A DNA stretch of 64,000 nt, taken from an uncultured Christensenellaceae bacterium (GTDB lineage Bacteria; Bacillota; Clostridia; Christensenellales; Borkfalkiaceae). Below the pieces are notes generated by a model. That model saw only the letters and a list, made by a program, of their open reading frames with translations, had not been told where the DNA came from and did not search any database. Shown here one piece after another: positions 7,983 through 16,763 of this stretch. Numbering within the stretch: the first letter of the stretch is position 1; each line of letters starts with the position of its first letter. Position numbers and translations under genes: made by a program. The stretch covers positions 186,001-250,000 of the forward strand of contig CAJUIR010000002.1 of assembly GCA_910586655.1 (NCBI GenBank), read 5' to 3'.

Positions 7983-8020
7983 ACAAAAGAATCCCGCAAC
8001 CGCGGGATTCTTTTGTTGTC
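7983..8020 (+). terminator. Intrinsic terminator after zinc-ribbon gene
   Basis: Perfect 15-bp arms (7983-7997 and 8002-8016, core AATCCCGC/GCGGGATT) around AACC, ending in TTTTGTTG. Confidence 0.85.
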
Positions 8021-8081
8021 GGAAAAATATTCTTGACAAACTTTTCGGATTATAGTAATCTGTTTGTAAGAGGTTAAACAG

Positions 8082-8528
8082 ATGAATTTCATGAAGATCA
8101 ACGTAAAAAAACTCAGCGAAAACGCAAAACTTCCCGTTTACGGTTCTCCCTACGCGGCGGGAGCGGATCTTTACGCTTGTGAAGACGCGCCCGTCACGGT
8201 GCCGGCAGGGGAAACGCGGTTTATCCACACCGGAATTGCCGTAGAACTCCCGCTCGGGACGGTGGGATTGGTTTATGCCCGAAGCGGACTTTCCTGCAAG
8301 CAGGATCTCGCGCCCGCAAATAAAGTAGGAGTCATCGATTGCGATTACCGCGGAGAGATCATGGTCGCGCTTCACAATCACGGCGGGGAAGACCGTATCG
8401 TCAACGGAGGGGATCGTATCGCACAACTTGTGGTCGCGCCCTATTACGTTGCGGAATACGAGACGGCGGACGAACTTTCCGAAACGGTGCGCGGCGCGGG
8501 CGGTTTCGGGTCCTCGGGGAGAAACTGA
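8082..8528 (+). CDS. dut: Deoxyuridine 5'-triphosphate nucleotidohydrolase (dUTPase)
   Basis: Hydrolyses dUTP to dUMP and pyrophosphate, which keeps uracil out of DNA and feeds dTMP synthesis. All five trimeric dUTPase motifs are visible in order: AAGADLYA (1), YARSGLSCK (3 region), VGVIDCDYRGEIMVALHNH (with the catalytic Asp), GDRIAQLVVAP (4) and the flexible tail RGAGGFGSSG (5). The 148 residues are typical. The start at 8082 follows AAGAGG; a second in-frame ATG lies three codons on. A TTGACA at 8033-8038 probably belongs to its promoter, but no convincing -10 follows. It is first in a run with trmB and the ABM-domain gene. Confidence 0.95.
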   Translation: MNFMKINVKKLSENAKLPVYGSPYAAGADLYACEDAPVTVPAGETRFIHTGIAVELPLGTVGLVYARSGLSCKQDLAPANKVGVIDCDYRGEIMVALHNHGGEDRIVNGGDRIAQLVVAPYYVAEYETADELSETVRGAGGFGSSGRN

Positions 8529-8529
8529 C

Positions 8530-9207
8530 GTGAGAATGCGCAAAAAGCGGAATTTAGAGCCGCGCATGGAAGAATGCGCCGATCTGTTGATTGCGCGCGG
8601 CAGTCCTATCCTCAATCTGAAAGAGGCAGCGGATCAATACCGCGCCTTATTTTCTTTGGAAGAAGTGTTCGGAAATGAAAATCCCGTAGAACTGGAAGTG
8701 GGCTGTGGGAACGGCGGTTTTATTTTGGAAAAAGCCAAACGCTGTCCGAACGTCAACTATCTTGCATTGGAACTTTGTTCGAATGTGATTTTGACCGCGA
8801 TGGAGCGGGCGAAAGCGGAAGGCGTAACGAACGTCCGCTATCTGAATATTCCCGCGGAAATTTTGCCCTGTTTTGTAAGAGAGGGCAGCGTACAAAAAAT
8901 TTATCTCAATTTTTCCACGCCGCTTCCCGAAACGAGCCGTGAGAAACAGCGGCTTACCGCGCCGCGGTTTCTTAAAATTTACCGTGCGTTATTATGCGAT
9001 GGCGGAACGGTCGAGCAAAAGACGGACAGCGAACCCTTTTTCGACTATTCGTTGGCGCAATTTCAGCAAAACGGATTTACAATAACCGAAGTTTCGCGCG
9101 ACTTGCATCAAAGCACATATGCATTGCAAAACATTATTACCGAATACGAAGCACGGTTTGCGGCGCAGGGGCTTCCCATTTTCCGCGCGGTTGCCTTAAA
9201 AATATAA
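8530..9207 (+). CDS. trmB: tRNA (guanine-N7-)-methyltransferase
   Basis: A SAM-dependent enzyme forming m7G46 in tRNA variable loops. The SAM-binding motif is PVELEVGCGNGGFILEKA (about residues 52-70), followed by NYLALELCSNVILTAMERA. The catalytic-core motif IYLNFSTPLPETSREKQRL stands in place of the usual NFSDPWPKxRHxKRRL, a divergent variant. The GTG at 8530 is the best start: it gives MRMRKKRNLEPRMEEC, the family's N-terminus, and GGGGAG lies 8 nt upstream. Starts farther upstream would run inside dut. The gap to dut is 1 nt, so translation is probably coupled. Confidence 0.9.
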   Translation: MRMRKKRNLEPRMEECADLLIARGSPILNLKEAADQYRALFSLEEVFGNENPVELEVGCGNGGFILEKAKRCPNVNYLALELCSNVILTAMERAKAEGVTNVRYLNIPAEILPCFVREGSVQKIYLNFSTPLPETSREKQRLTAPRFLKIYRALLCDGGTVEQKTDSEPFFDYSLAQFQQNGFTITEVSRDLHQSTYALQNIITEYEARFAAQGLPIFRAVALKI

Positions 9208-9225
9208 TTTGAAAGAGGCGCAGAT

Positions 9226-9516
9226 ATGAGCATTACGCTCCATTTATATTATACGGGAGAAAACGGCGCGGCAAGAAAGTTTGCCGAAGAAATGGTTGCA
9301 AGCGGACTTGCGGACCGAGTGCGCGAAGAGGACGGCAACGAACGTTATGAATACTTTTTTCCGATGGACGATTCGGAGACGGTACTTTTGATCGATCGAT
9401 GGAAAGATCAGGCGGCTCTCGATTTTCATCACAAGTCCGAATGGATGCCGAAAATCGCGGAACTGCGAACAAAATACCGTCTGAAACTCAAAGTGGAAAA
9501 ATACACGCAAATTTAA
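9226..9516 (+). CDS. Antibiotic biosynthesis monooxygenase (ABM) domain protein
   Basis: A 96-residue single-domain protein of the ABM / YgiN-like alpha-beta barrel fold. The typical pattern is an N-terminal strand (SITLHLYYTGENGAARKFAEEMVASGLADRVREEDGNERYEYFFPMDD), then TVLLIDRWKDQAALDFHHKSEWMPKIAELR. Members include quinol monooxygenases and many proteins of unknown substrate, so only the domain is assigned. It lies 18 nt after trmB with GAAAGAGG as ribosome binding site, and shares the terminator region facing radA. Confidence 0.8.
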   Translation: MSITLHLYYTGENGAARKFAEEMVASGLADRVREEDGNERYEYFFPMDDSETVLLIDRWKDQAALDFHHKSEWMPKIAELRTKYRLKLKVEKYTQI

Positions 9517-9522
9517 CAGAAA

Positions 9523-9555
9523 AAGCCCGAAGCACAAAAATCGTGCTTCGGGCTT
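9523..9555. terminator. Bidirectional hairpin between ABM gene and radA
   Basis: AAGCCCGAAGCAC / GTGCTTCGGGCTT (13-bp arms). The T tract is better on the minus strand (TTTTTC), so it mainly serves radA. Confidence 0.75.
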
Positions 9556-9570
9556 ACAATTTGTATTGAT

Positions 9571-10932
9571 TTACTTTACAAAAATGGCTTTGATCATCTG
9601 CGACACATAATTTACGGGTACGAGTTCGATTTTATCGGCGAACTTCGCGCACGCTTTCATATTTTTGGCAGGTAAGATCACGCGCTTGAAACCCATTTTC
9701 AGACATTCGTTCACGCGTTTTTCCGCAACGTTAACGGCGCGTACTTCTCCCGTCAGTCCCACTTCGCCGAAGACCGCCGTAAATTTGTCGATGGGCTGCA
9801 TTTTTTCCGCGCTTGCGAGCGCGGCGCAGATGGCAAGGTCGGCGCTCGGCTCGTTCAGTTTGATGCCGCCCATTGCGTTCAGATAAATGTCCTGTGTGCC
9901 GAGGGGAAGTCCGCAGCGTTTTTCCAATACGGCGATCAGCACCACAAGGCGGTTGAAATCGACCCCGAGCGGCATTCTCCGCGGCAGTCCGTATGCTGTT
10001 TTACACATGAGCGTCTGAATTTCCACCATCATACAGCGGTTACCCGTTTCGCTCGGCGTGACCGCCGCGCCCGCCGCTTCGCCGCGAGTTTCGGAGAGGA
10101 ACAGTTCGGAATAATCGGTAATGCCGAAGATTCCTTCGCTCGTCATTTCGAACACGCCTACTTCCTGAACAGAACCGAACCGGTTTTTGACGGCGCGGAG
10201 TATCTTGAAATTTTCCGTCCGTTCTCCCTCGAAGTAGAGCACTGCGTCCATGATGTGCTCCAACACTTTGGGGCCTGCAAGCGTTCCTTCTTTGGTCACG
10301 TGACCGACGATAAAGAACGTGATTCCGGTCGATTTTGCGATCCGCATCAATTTGGAAGCGCATTCCCGCACTTGGCTCACGCTACCTGCCGACGAGGACA
10401 GTGCGTCGGTATAAACCGCCTGAATGGAGTCGACGATGACGTATTCCGCTTCCGAAAACGCTGCTTCGGCGCTTTCGATATTGGTTTCGTTCAGCAGTAG
10501 AAGATTGTCGGAATTCAGCCCTAAACGTTCGCAGCGGAGTTTTACCTGAGAACAACTTTCCTCTGCGGAAAGATAAAGAACTTTATGTTCCTTTGCAAGA
10601 TAAGCCGAAACCTGAGTTAAAATCGTCGATTTTCCCACGCCCGGATCGCCGCCCACAAGCACCAGCGAACCGCGAACGATCCCGCCTCCGAGTACAATAT
10701 CCAGTTCGGCGATCCCCGAAGAAACGCGCTCGTATTTTTCGTATTTTACTTGCGAGAGGGGGACGGCGCGGGAGAAAGAGTGGAAATTTCCCTTCATCTT
10801 CGAAGGCGCAACGGGCGCGATGACTTCTTCGATCAGCGTATTGAATTTTTCGCAGTCGGGACATCTGCCCAGCCATTTCGGAGAGGTGTATCCGCATTCG
10901 GAGCATACGAATTGAGTGGTTGATTTAGCCAT
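9571..10932 (-). CDS. radA: DNA repair protein RadA (Sms)
   Basis: A RecA-related ATPase and branch-migration helicase that helps process recombination intermediates. The N-terminal C4 zinc finger is CSECGYTSPKWLGRCPDC. Walker A is GGDPGVGKST (about residue 95), and the RadA-specific motif is KNRFGSVQEVGVF. The C-terminal Lon-protease-like domain (AYGLPRRMPLGVDFNRLVVLIAVLEKRCG...DIYLNAMGGIKLNEPSADLAICAALASA) is degenerate for proteolysis in this family. The 453 residues are typical. The upstream gene on this strand is ispDF, 87 nt away, so readthrough from the RqcP-ispDF unit is plausible. Confidence 0.96.
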   Translation of the reverse strand: MAKSTTQFVCSECGYTSPKWLGRCPDCEKFNTLIEEVIAPVAPSKMKGNFHSFSRAVPLSQVKYEKYERVSSGIAELDIVLGGGIVRGSLVLVGGDPGVGKSTILTQVSAYLAKEHKVLYLSAEESCSQVKLRCERLGLNSDNLLLLNETNIESAEAAFSEAEYVIVDSIQAVYTDALSSSAGSVSQVRECASKLMRIAKSTGITFFIVGHVTKEGTLAGPKVLEHIMDAVLYFEGERTENFKILRAVKNRFGSVQEVGVFEMTSEGIFGITDYSELFLSETRGEAAGAAVTPSETGNRCMMVEIQTLMCKTAYGLPRRMPLGVDFNRLVVLIAVLEKRCGLPLGTQDIYLNAMGGIKLNEPSADLAICAALASAEKMQPIDKFTAVFGEVGLTGEVRAVNVAEKRVNECLKMGFKRVILPAKNMKACAKFADKIELVPVNYVSQMIKAIFVK

Positions 10933-11019
10933 GTTTTTTCCCTTTGTTCGTTTTTAATTACAATTTCTGACAGTCTGTTTACTTCAATGAGTCATTCTTT
11001 GCTTATTCGTGCCGTACGG

Positions 11020-12159
11020 TTATAAGGTAACTTTTTTTAACAGCACCGTAGTAAAACAGGTGATGCCTTTTTTTTCGCCGACGTAGCCGAGTTTTTCGTT
11101 GGTGCCTGCGGCAATGCCGATCGCGGAAAGGGGAAGATTTAAATATTGAGCAAGCGTTGCTTTCATGCGATCGATATAGGGGGCGAGGCGAGGCGTTTCC
11201 GCTAAAATGGAAATGCTTACATTTTCGGGCGCGAAGCCTTCGTTTCGGATGCGTTTTATTACCTGTGAAAGCAGTTGCATACTGTCCGCATTTTTGTATT
11301 TCGGTTCGGAGTCGGGGAAGTAATAGCCGATGTCGCGCAGACCCGCCGCCGAAAGCAGAGCGTCCATCAGCGCGTGAACGGCAACGTCGCCATCGCTATG
11401 CGCTTTCAGAATTTGATCGGACGGCACTCTCACGCCGCAAAGCGTTATAAAATTGATGAACGGCGAACCTTCGCTTTCGGTGTAGAAAGCGTGCGTATCC
11501 ACGCCCGTTCCCACGCGTTCGGCAATCGAAAAATCTTCGGGATAGGTCAATTTCCGATTGCACGGATCGCCGATAAACAGTTTCGGCGGAGAAACGAATT
11601 TTGCAAACACGCCGCTTTCGTCGGTAAAATCGCCGTCGCATGTTTTTGCCTTTTCGTAAGCGGATCTCAGTTGCGCGGTATCGAATCCCTGCGGGGTTTG
11701 AACCGTAAACACTTCCGCGCGTGCGGGCACGGATTTGATCATGCCGTCTTCCGCCAGAACCGTTGTATCGGTTGCGGGCAGAGCGCAGACGCCGCTCCCG
11801 AAACGATTCACGCTTGCAATGCAATCGGATATGATTTTCTGTGTTACGAACGGTCGCGCCGCGTCGTGAATCAGCACGGTTTCGCCTTTCGCCTCGTTCA
11901 GCGCAGACAATACGCTTTCGAAACGGGTAGCGCCGCCCGATACGATGCGTGCATTCGGATAGGGACCAAGAAGAGCGGCGATCTGCCGTTCATCGCACGG
12001 GGATACGGTTACGAGAATTTCTCCGATTTCTGCGCACGCGGAAAACGCGGAGAGAGAGTGGCATAAAACGGGCATGCCGTTGAATTCCTGCAATATTTTG
12101 TTTTGCCGAAATCCCGCGCGTTCGCCTCTGCCCGCGGCGCACAGGATTACGCTAATCAT
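11020..12159 (-). CDS. ispDF: Bifunctional IspD/IspF (MEP cytidylyltransferase / MEcPP synthase)
   Basis: Carries two steps of the non-mevalonate isoprenoid pathway on one chain of 379 residues. Residues 1 to about 215 are IspD: VILCAAGRGERAGFRQNKILQEF (CTP-binding loop) and LIHDAARPFV. Residues from about 218 are IspF: RVGTGVDTHAFY with the metal-binding Asp and His, AHSDGDVAVHALMDALLSAAGLRDIGYYFPD, and AAGTNEKLGYVGEKKGI at the end. The chain lacks the linking IspE step, which must be encoded elsewhere. The start ATG overlaps the end of the S4-domain gene by 8 nt, so the two are translationally coupled. Confidence 0.95.
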   Translation of the reverse strand: MISVILCAAGRGERAGFRQNKILQEFNGMPVLCHSLSAFSACAEIGEILVTVSPCDERQIAALLGPYPNARIVSGGATRFESVLSALNEAKGETVLIHDAARPFVTQKIISDCIASVNRFGSGVCALPATDTTVLAEDGMIKSVPARAEVFTVQTPQGFDTAQLRSAYEKAKTCDGDFTDESGVFAKFVSPPKLFIGDPCNRKLTYPEDFSIAERVGTGVDTHAFYTESEGSPFINFITLCGVRVPSDQILKAHSDGDVAVHALMDALLSAAGLRDIGYYFPDSEPKYKNADSMQLLSQVIKRIRNEGFAPENVSISILAETPRLAPYIDRMKATLAQYLNLPLSAIGIAAGTNEKLGYVGEKKGITCFTTVLLKKVTL

Positions 12160-12397
12160 CGATGACCTCGTAAAGCGTTTGTGCTTCGTCTTTTTTTACC
12201 GTTTCTTTCAGATCCGTCACGCGGAAGCGGAATTCGTTGGAAGAAAAACAGACGGTCACTTCGTCGCCGATTTTCAGCCGGTGCGAAGGCTTTGCTTCTT
12301 TTCCGTTCACGCAGATTTTTCCGGCGCTTGCCGCTTCCTGTGCGACCGTGCGGCGTTTTAAGATCCTCGAAACTTTCAAAAATTTGTCTAATCTCAT
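12152..12397 (-). CDS. rqcP: S4-domain RNA-binding protein, RqcP/Hsp15-like
   Basis: An 81-residue protein beginning MRLDKFLKVSRILKRRTVAQEAASAGKICVNGKEAKPSHRLKIGDEVTV, a complete S4 RNA-binding domain. Small stand-alone S4 proteins of this kind (YabO/RqcP in Firmicutes, Hsp15 in proteobacteria) act on 50S subunits with RqcH, helping alanine tailing in ribosome-associated quality control. The frame is open further upstream, but MRLDKFLK preceded by AAGGAAAG is the family start. The gene overlaps ispDF by 8 nt and its upstream region is shared with the divergent rpoB promoter. The symbol rests on family resemblance only. Confidence 0.8.
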   Translation of the reverse strand: MRLDKFLKVSRILKRRTVAQEAASAGKICVNGKEAKPSHRLKIGDEVTVCFSSNEFRFRVTDLKETVKKDEAQTLYEVIDD

Positions 12398-12447
12398 GAC
12401 TTTCCTTAAAATTCGCAAAAAAATTGTTTTATTTGAGAAAAAAGCGT

Positions 12448-12476
12448 TTGACATCTTCTCAAACAAGAGTTATAAT
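12448..12476 (+). promoter_or_regulatory. Consensus SigA promoter of rpoBC
   Basis: TTGACA (12448-12453), exactly 17 nt, TATAAT (12471-12476): a full match to the consensus in both hexamers. It reads toward rpoB. Confidence 0.85.
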
Positions 12477-12482
12477 AACATA

Positions 12483-12689
12483 CTGTATCGTTATACTGTG
12501 TCAATATGCAGTTTTGCGGTTTCCGCAACCATTTCAAAACGTTTCTTACCTAATTTATTATAGCGTAGAACGGGGCGAAAGTAAAGCGGGAAGTATCATT
12601 TTATCAAAAATATTTCGATTTTTATCGATGAAAAGATATACTCGGTAAATCGTCAAATAGCAACAAAATAAAAGGAGTTCAATTGACGA
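12483..12689 (+). other. Long untranslated leader of rpoB
   Basis: About 207 nt separate the expected transcription start from the rpoB ATG. It holds a small hairpin (TGCGG-TTT-CCGCA near 12512-12524) and an ATCGAT-containing stem near 12617-12631, but no run-of-T terminator. It contains no rplL or other gene. I cannot tell whether it is regulatory. Confidence 0.45.
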
Positions 12690-15600
12690 ATGAATTTACC
12701 CATTCAAAAGTTCGGTAAAACCGAAAGAAGAAAGTTCGGATCGATCGACGAAGTAATCGAGATTCCCAACCTTGTCGAAATTCAACGCGACAGTTACGCG
12801 TCGTTTATCGGCGAAGGGATCTCCGAGATTTTCGAAGACTATTCCCCGATCTCCGACTTTTCCGATCACTTCGAACTGTATTTTCTCGAACACGAATTCG
12901 GGAAAACCCCTAAGTATGATGAGAAAGAATGCCGCAATCGCGATGCTACTTATGCGCTTCCGCTTCGTGTGAAGGTGCGCCTTGTCAATAAGGTAAAAGA
13001 CGAAATTTTGGAACAGGACGTCTTTATGGGAGATTTTCCCTTAATGACGGAAAACGGTTCGTTTATCATCAACGGCGCGGAACGCGTCATTGTTTCGCAA
13101 CTCGTGCGTTCTCCCGGCGTCAATAACGTTGCCGAAACGGACAAGACCGGAAAACAGATCTACGAAACGACGGTGATCCCCAACCGCGGCGCGTGGCTGG
13201 AATTTAAGCAGGACTCGCAGGGGATCCTGTGGGTGAGCGTGGACAGAAAGCGGAAACTCACCGCAACCGTTTTGTTGCGTGCGCTGGGTTACGGTTCGGC
13301 ACGCGCTTTGGAAGAACTGTTCGGCGGCGACAAGATGATCGCCGCAACCATCGAAAAAGACGAAAAAGACAGCCAGCCGATCAAGTCGGAATCGGACGGT
13401 TTGATTGCGCTTTACAGAAGACTGCGTCCCGGCGAAGTTCCTACCGAGGATTCCGTGCGGCAGCATCTTTACAATCTGTTCTTCGATGCCCGCCGCTACG
13501 ATGTCGTAAAGGTGGGCAGATATAAATTCAATAAAAAGTTGAACCTTGCTTACCGTTTGCCCGGCTGCCGCGTTGCAGACGACGTGATCCATCCCGAAAC
13601 GGGCGAGATCCTTGCGGTAAAAGGCGAAGTCGTTTCCGAAGAAAAGGCGCGTGAAATCCAGAACGCGGGTATCGGCGAAATATTCGTACTCGTCAATGAT
13701 CCCGTCGACGGCGAGATCCGCCACAAGATCATTTCCAATAAGACGGTGGATTTCTGTGCGGTTTCCGATAAAAATCCCAAAGCATTCGGACTTCTGAAAA
13801 CCATTTATTATCCCAATTTCGTATTCAGTAAGCAAATCGCAAAGGAATGCGAAACGCTTTCCGTAGAAGATGTTGCAGAGAAATATCTCGACGAGATCAA
13901 CAACGTCTATCATACGCGGGAAGTCGCGCCCGAAGCGGACGAAAAACAGGAAGAAAAGAAAAACCGCGAGAAACGCAGAGACAACCGCTTGAAATTTGTG
14001 GAAGCATGCGTGGAGTTCCACAAACTGCTTGCGCGCAAAGAAGAAACAAAGAGCGGAAAAGCCGTCGATCTGAAGATGGAAAACGCCGTGCTCGGCATCA
14101 CGCCCGAAGAAAAGAAAAAGATCAAACCGCTTGTGGAAAAATTAAATCACAAGTGTATTACGATCGACGATATCGTTGCGGCGGTATCCACCAACCTTGA
14201 TTTGCAGTACGGAATCGGTACGGTCGACGAAATCGACCACCTCGGCAACCGCCGCGTGCGTTCCGTGGGCGAACTGTTGCAAAACCAACTCCGCATCGGG
14301 ATGTCGCGTTTAGAGCGCCTGATCAAAGAGCGTATGGCGACGGCAGACCCCATGGAAGTGACGCCTTCGAGCCTCATCAACGTGCGTCCCATTTCCGCCG
14401 TGATCCGCGAATTCTTCGGGTCTTCGCAACTTTCGCAGTTCATGGATCAGATCAATCCCATTGCGGAACTGACCCATAAGCGGAAACTGTCCGCGCTCGG
14501 TCCCGGAGGTCTGAACCGCGACAGAGCGACGTTTGAAGTCCGCGACGTTCACTATTCGCACTACGGAAGAATGTGTCCCATCGAGACTCCGGAAGGTCAG
14601 AACATCGGTCTGATCTCTTCGCTCGCGACGTTCTCAAAAGTCAATGAATTCGGGTTCATTATGTCGCCGTACCGCAAGGTAGATAAAGAAAAAGGCGTAG
14701 TCACCGATCACGTCGACTATCTTACCGCGGACGAAGAAGACAGATACGTCGTCGCGCAGGCGAACGAACCGCTTGATCAAGACGGACATTTTGTAAACGA
14801 ACGCGTAGGCTGCCGTTACAAAGAACTGATCATCGAGATGCCGCGCGAGAGAATCGACTACATGGACGTTTCTCCCAAACAACTGGTTTCGGTGGCGACT
14901 GCGCTCATTCCCTTCCTTGAAAACGACGATACCAACCGTGCGCTCATGGGTTCGAACATGCAGCGGCAGGCGGTTCCGCTTCTGAAAACGGAATCTTCCA
15001 TCGTTGCGACGGGCATCGAAGCGGCGATCGCGCGCGACTCGGGCGTCATTGTACGCGCAAAAGAAGCGGGCGTTGCCGTCGGCGTTTCGTCCGATAAAAT
15101 TGTTATCAAAGAGGACAGCGGTTTCGAAACCGAATATCCTTTAAAGAAATTTGAACGCTCCAACCAAGGCACCTGCCTCAACCAGCGTCCCATTATTTCG
15201 ACGGGCGACAGAGTGGAAAAGGGCGAAGTGATCGCGGACGGACCTTCCACCAACAACGGCGAACTTGCCCTCGGGAAAAACATTCTCGTCGGGTTCATGG
15301 AATGGGAAGGCTATAACTACGAGGACGCGATCCTCATTTCCGAAAAACTGGTACAAGACGACGTATTCACTTCCATTCATATCGAGGAACACGAAACGGA
15401 AGCACGCGACACCAAACTCGGCGAAGAGGAGATCACGCGCGATATCCCCAACGTGGGCGACGACGCGCTCAAAGATCTGGACGAAGACGGTATCGTACGC
15501 ATCGGCGCGGAAGTGAGCAGCGGCGATATTCTCGTCGGAAAAGTGACGCCCAAGGGCGAAACCGAACTTACCCCCGAAGAACGTCTGCTCCGTGCCATCT

Positions 15601-16751
15601 TCGGCGAAAAATCGAGAGAAGTGCGCGACACGTCTCTCCGTGTTCCGCACGGCGAGGACGGTATCGTTGTAGACGTAAAAATATTTACGCGTGAAAATAA
15701 AGACGAACTTTCCCCCGGCGTAAACAAACTCGTACGCGTATACGTCGCACAGAAACGTAAAATACAGGTCGGCGATAAAATGGCGGGCCGCCACGGAAAC
15801 AAGGGCGTCATTTCCCGCGTGCTTCCGCAGAGCGATATGCCTTTCCTGCCCGACGGAACTCCCTTGCAGATCCTTTTGAATCCGCTCGGCGTTCCTTCGC
15901 GTATGAACATCGGACAAGTTCTCGAAGTACACCTCGGCTACGTCTGCCGCCAACTCGGCTGGAAGATCGCTACGCCCGTATTCGACGGCGCGACCGAGTC
16001 GGACATCGAAAAACTGTTCGAAGAAAATAATCTGTTCAATCCCGAAGGCAAGGTAGACGGCAAATTCCAGGTATTCGACGGCAGAACGGGCGAACCGTTC
16101 GAGAACCGCGTAACCATCGGTATCATGTACATGATCAAGTTGTGCCACCTTGTCGACGATAAGATCCATGCCCGTTCCATCGGTCCTTATTCCATGGTCA
16201 CGCAGCAGCCTCTCGGCGGAAAAGCGCAGTTCGGCGGACAGCGTTTCGGAGAAATGGAAGTCTGGGCGCTCGAAGCATACGGCGCCGCACATATTCTGCA
16301 AGAGATCCTCACCGTGAAATCGGACGATATCGTAGGACGTGTCAAAACGTACGAGAGCATTGTAAAAGGAAACAATATTTCCGAACCCGGGATCCCCGAA
16401 GCCTTCAAAGTCTTGTTAAAAGAGTTGCAGTCGCTTGCACTTGACGTAAAAGTGCTTACCGAGAATAACGAAGAACTCATTATTCGGGAGTTCGAGGACG
16501 ACGACAAAGAGGTGCCTAAGCGCGAAGAGCCTGTGATGGACGAAGAACCGGATTTCGATTTCGGAATCGAAGAAGAGGAAGACGACGAAGATATCGGTTC
16601 GATTTTTGATGAAGCGGGCGACGACGAAGACTTTGCGTCAAGCGATCTGTTTGCAGATAAAGACCTCGAAGACGACGATATGTCCGATATCGACGAAGAC
16701 GGTTCATTCGGAAATTTGTTTGACGAAGACGATTCGTCCGACGGGGAATAA
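12690..16751 (+). CDS. rpoB: DNA-directed RNA polymerase subunit beta
   Basis: The beta subunit of RNA polymerase, forming one side of the active-site cleft and the rifampicin pocket. The 1353 residues exceed Bacillus RpoB (about 1190). The extra length lies mainly in a charged insertion near residues 350-480 (with EADEKQEEKKNREKRRDN), before DEIDHLGNRRVRSVGELLQNQ, and in an acidic tail of about 90 residues. The rifampicin region at 577-606 reads GSSQLSQFMDQINPIAELTH then KRKLSALGPGG, with the His, Ser and Asp positions that matter for drug binding in their sensitive form. Later conserved parts include NILVGFMEWEGYNYEDAI and KMAGRHGNKGV. The ATG follows AAAGGAG at a long 12-nt distance. rpoC starts 12 nt downstream. 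Confidence 0.98.
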   Translation: MNLPIQKFGKTERRKFGSIDEVIEIPNLVEIQRDSYASFIGEGISEIFEDYSPISDFSDHFELYFLEHEFGKTPKYDEKECRNRDATYALPLRVKVRLVNKVKDEILEQDVFMGDFPLMTENGSFIINGAERVIVSQLVRSPGVNNVAETDKTGKQIYETTVIPNRGAWLEFKQDSQGILWVSVDRKRKLTATVLLRALGYGSARALEELFGGDKMIAATIEKDEKDSQPIKSESDGLIALYRRLRPGEVPTEDSVRQHLYNLFFDARRYDVVKVGRYKFNKKLNLAYRLPGCRVADDVIHPETGEILAVKGEVVSEEKAREIQNAGIGEIFVLVNDPVDGEIRHKIISNKTVDFCAVSDKNPKAFGLLKTIYYPNFVFSKQIAKECETLSVEDVAEKYLDEINNVYHTREVAPEADEKQEEKKNREKRRDNRLKFVEACVEFHKLLARKEETKSGKAVDLKMENAVLGITPEEKKKIKPLVEKLNHKCITIDDIVAAVSTNLDLQYGIGTVDEIDHLGNRRVRSVGELLQNQLRIGMSRLERLIKERMATADPMEVTPSSLINVRPISAVIREFFGSSQLSQFMDQINPIAELTHKRKLSALGPGGLNRDRATFEVRDVHYSHYGRMCPIETPEGQNIGLISSLATFSKVNEFGFIMSPYRKVDKEKGVVTDHVDYLTADEEDRYVVAQANEPLDQDGHFVNERVGCRYKELIIEMPRERIDYMDVSPKQLVSVATALIPFLENDDTNRALMGSNMQRQAVPLLKTESSIVATGIEAAIARDSGVIVRAKEAGVAVGVSSDKIVIKEDSGFETEYPLKKFERSNQGTCLNQRPIISTGDRVEKGEVIADGPSTNNGELALGKNILVGFMEWEGYNYEDAILISEKLVQDDVFTSIHIEEHETEARDTKLGEEEITRDIPNVGDDALKDLDEDGIVRIGAEVSSGDILVGKVTPKGETELTPEERLLRAIFGEKSREVRDTSLRVPHGEDGIVVDVKIFTRENKDELSPGVNKLVRVYVAQKRKIQVGDKMAGRHGNKGVISRVLPQSDMPFLPDGTPLQILLNPLGVPSRMNIGQVLEVHLGYVCRQLGWKIATPVFDGATESDIEKLFEENNLFNPEGKVDGKFQVFDGRTGEPFENRVTIGIMYMIKLCHLVDDKIHARSIGPYSMVTQQPLGGKAQFGGQRFGEMEVWALEAYGAAHILQEILTVKSDDIVGRVKTYESIVKGNNISEPGIPEAFKVLLKELQSLALDVKVLTENNEELIIREFEDDDKEVPKREEPVMDEEPDFDFGIEEEEDDEDIGSIFDEAGDDEDFASSDLFADKDLEDDDMSDIDEDGSFGNLFDEDDSSDGE

Positions 16752-16763
16752 TGGGAGGAAACT

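Noticed and set aside
8033..8061. Promoter of dut starting with TTGACA at 8033
   Set aside because: No -10 better than 3/6 lies at 16-18 nt, so the element was not listed as a feature although a promoter there is likely.
8428..8529. N-terminal extension of trmB into dut
   Set aside because: The extension is Arg-rich out-of-frame dut sequence; the family N-terminus MRMRKK begins at GTG 8530 with a good ribosome binding site.
12505..12552. 15-codon upstream ORF in the rpoB leader
   Set aside because: It has no ribosome binding site and no codon pattern suggesting a regulatory peptide; likely chance.
14427..14516. Rifampicin-resistance mutation in RpoB (Ile where E. coli has Asn518)
   Set aside because: Bacillus already has Thr at this position, so it varies naturally; the main resistance positions are of the sensitive type.
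15141..16301. Long antisense open frame (386 codons) on the minus strand inside rpoB
   Set aside because: It lies wholly opposite a strongly conserved gene, has no ribosome binding site or recognisable domain, and similar antisense frames occur opposite rpoC, the dehydratase gene and others. It follows from codon bias.
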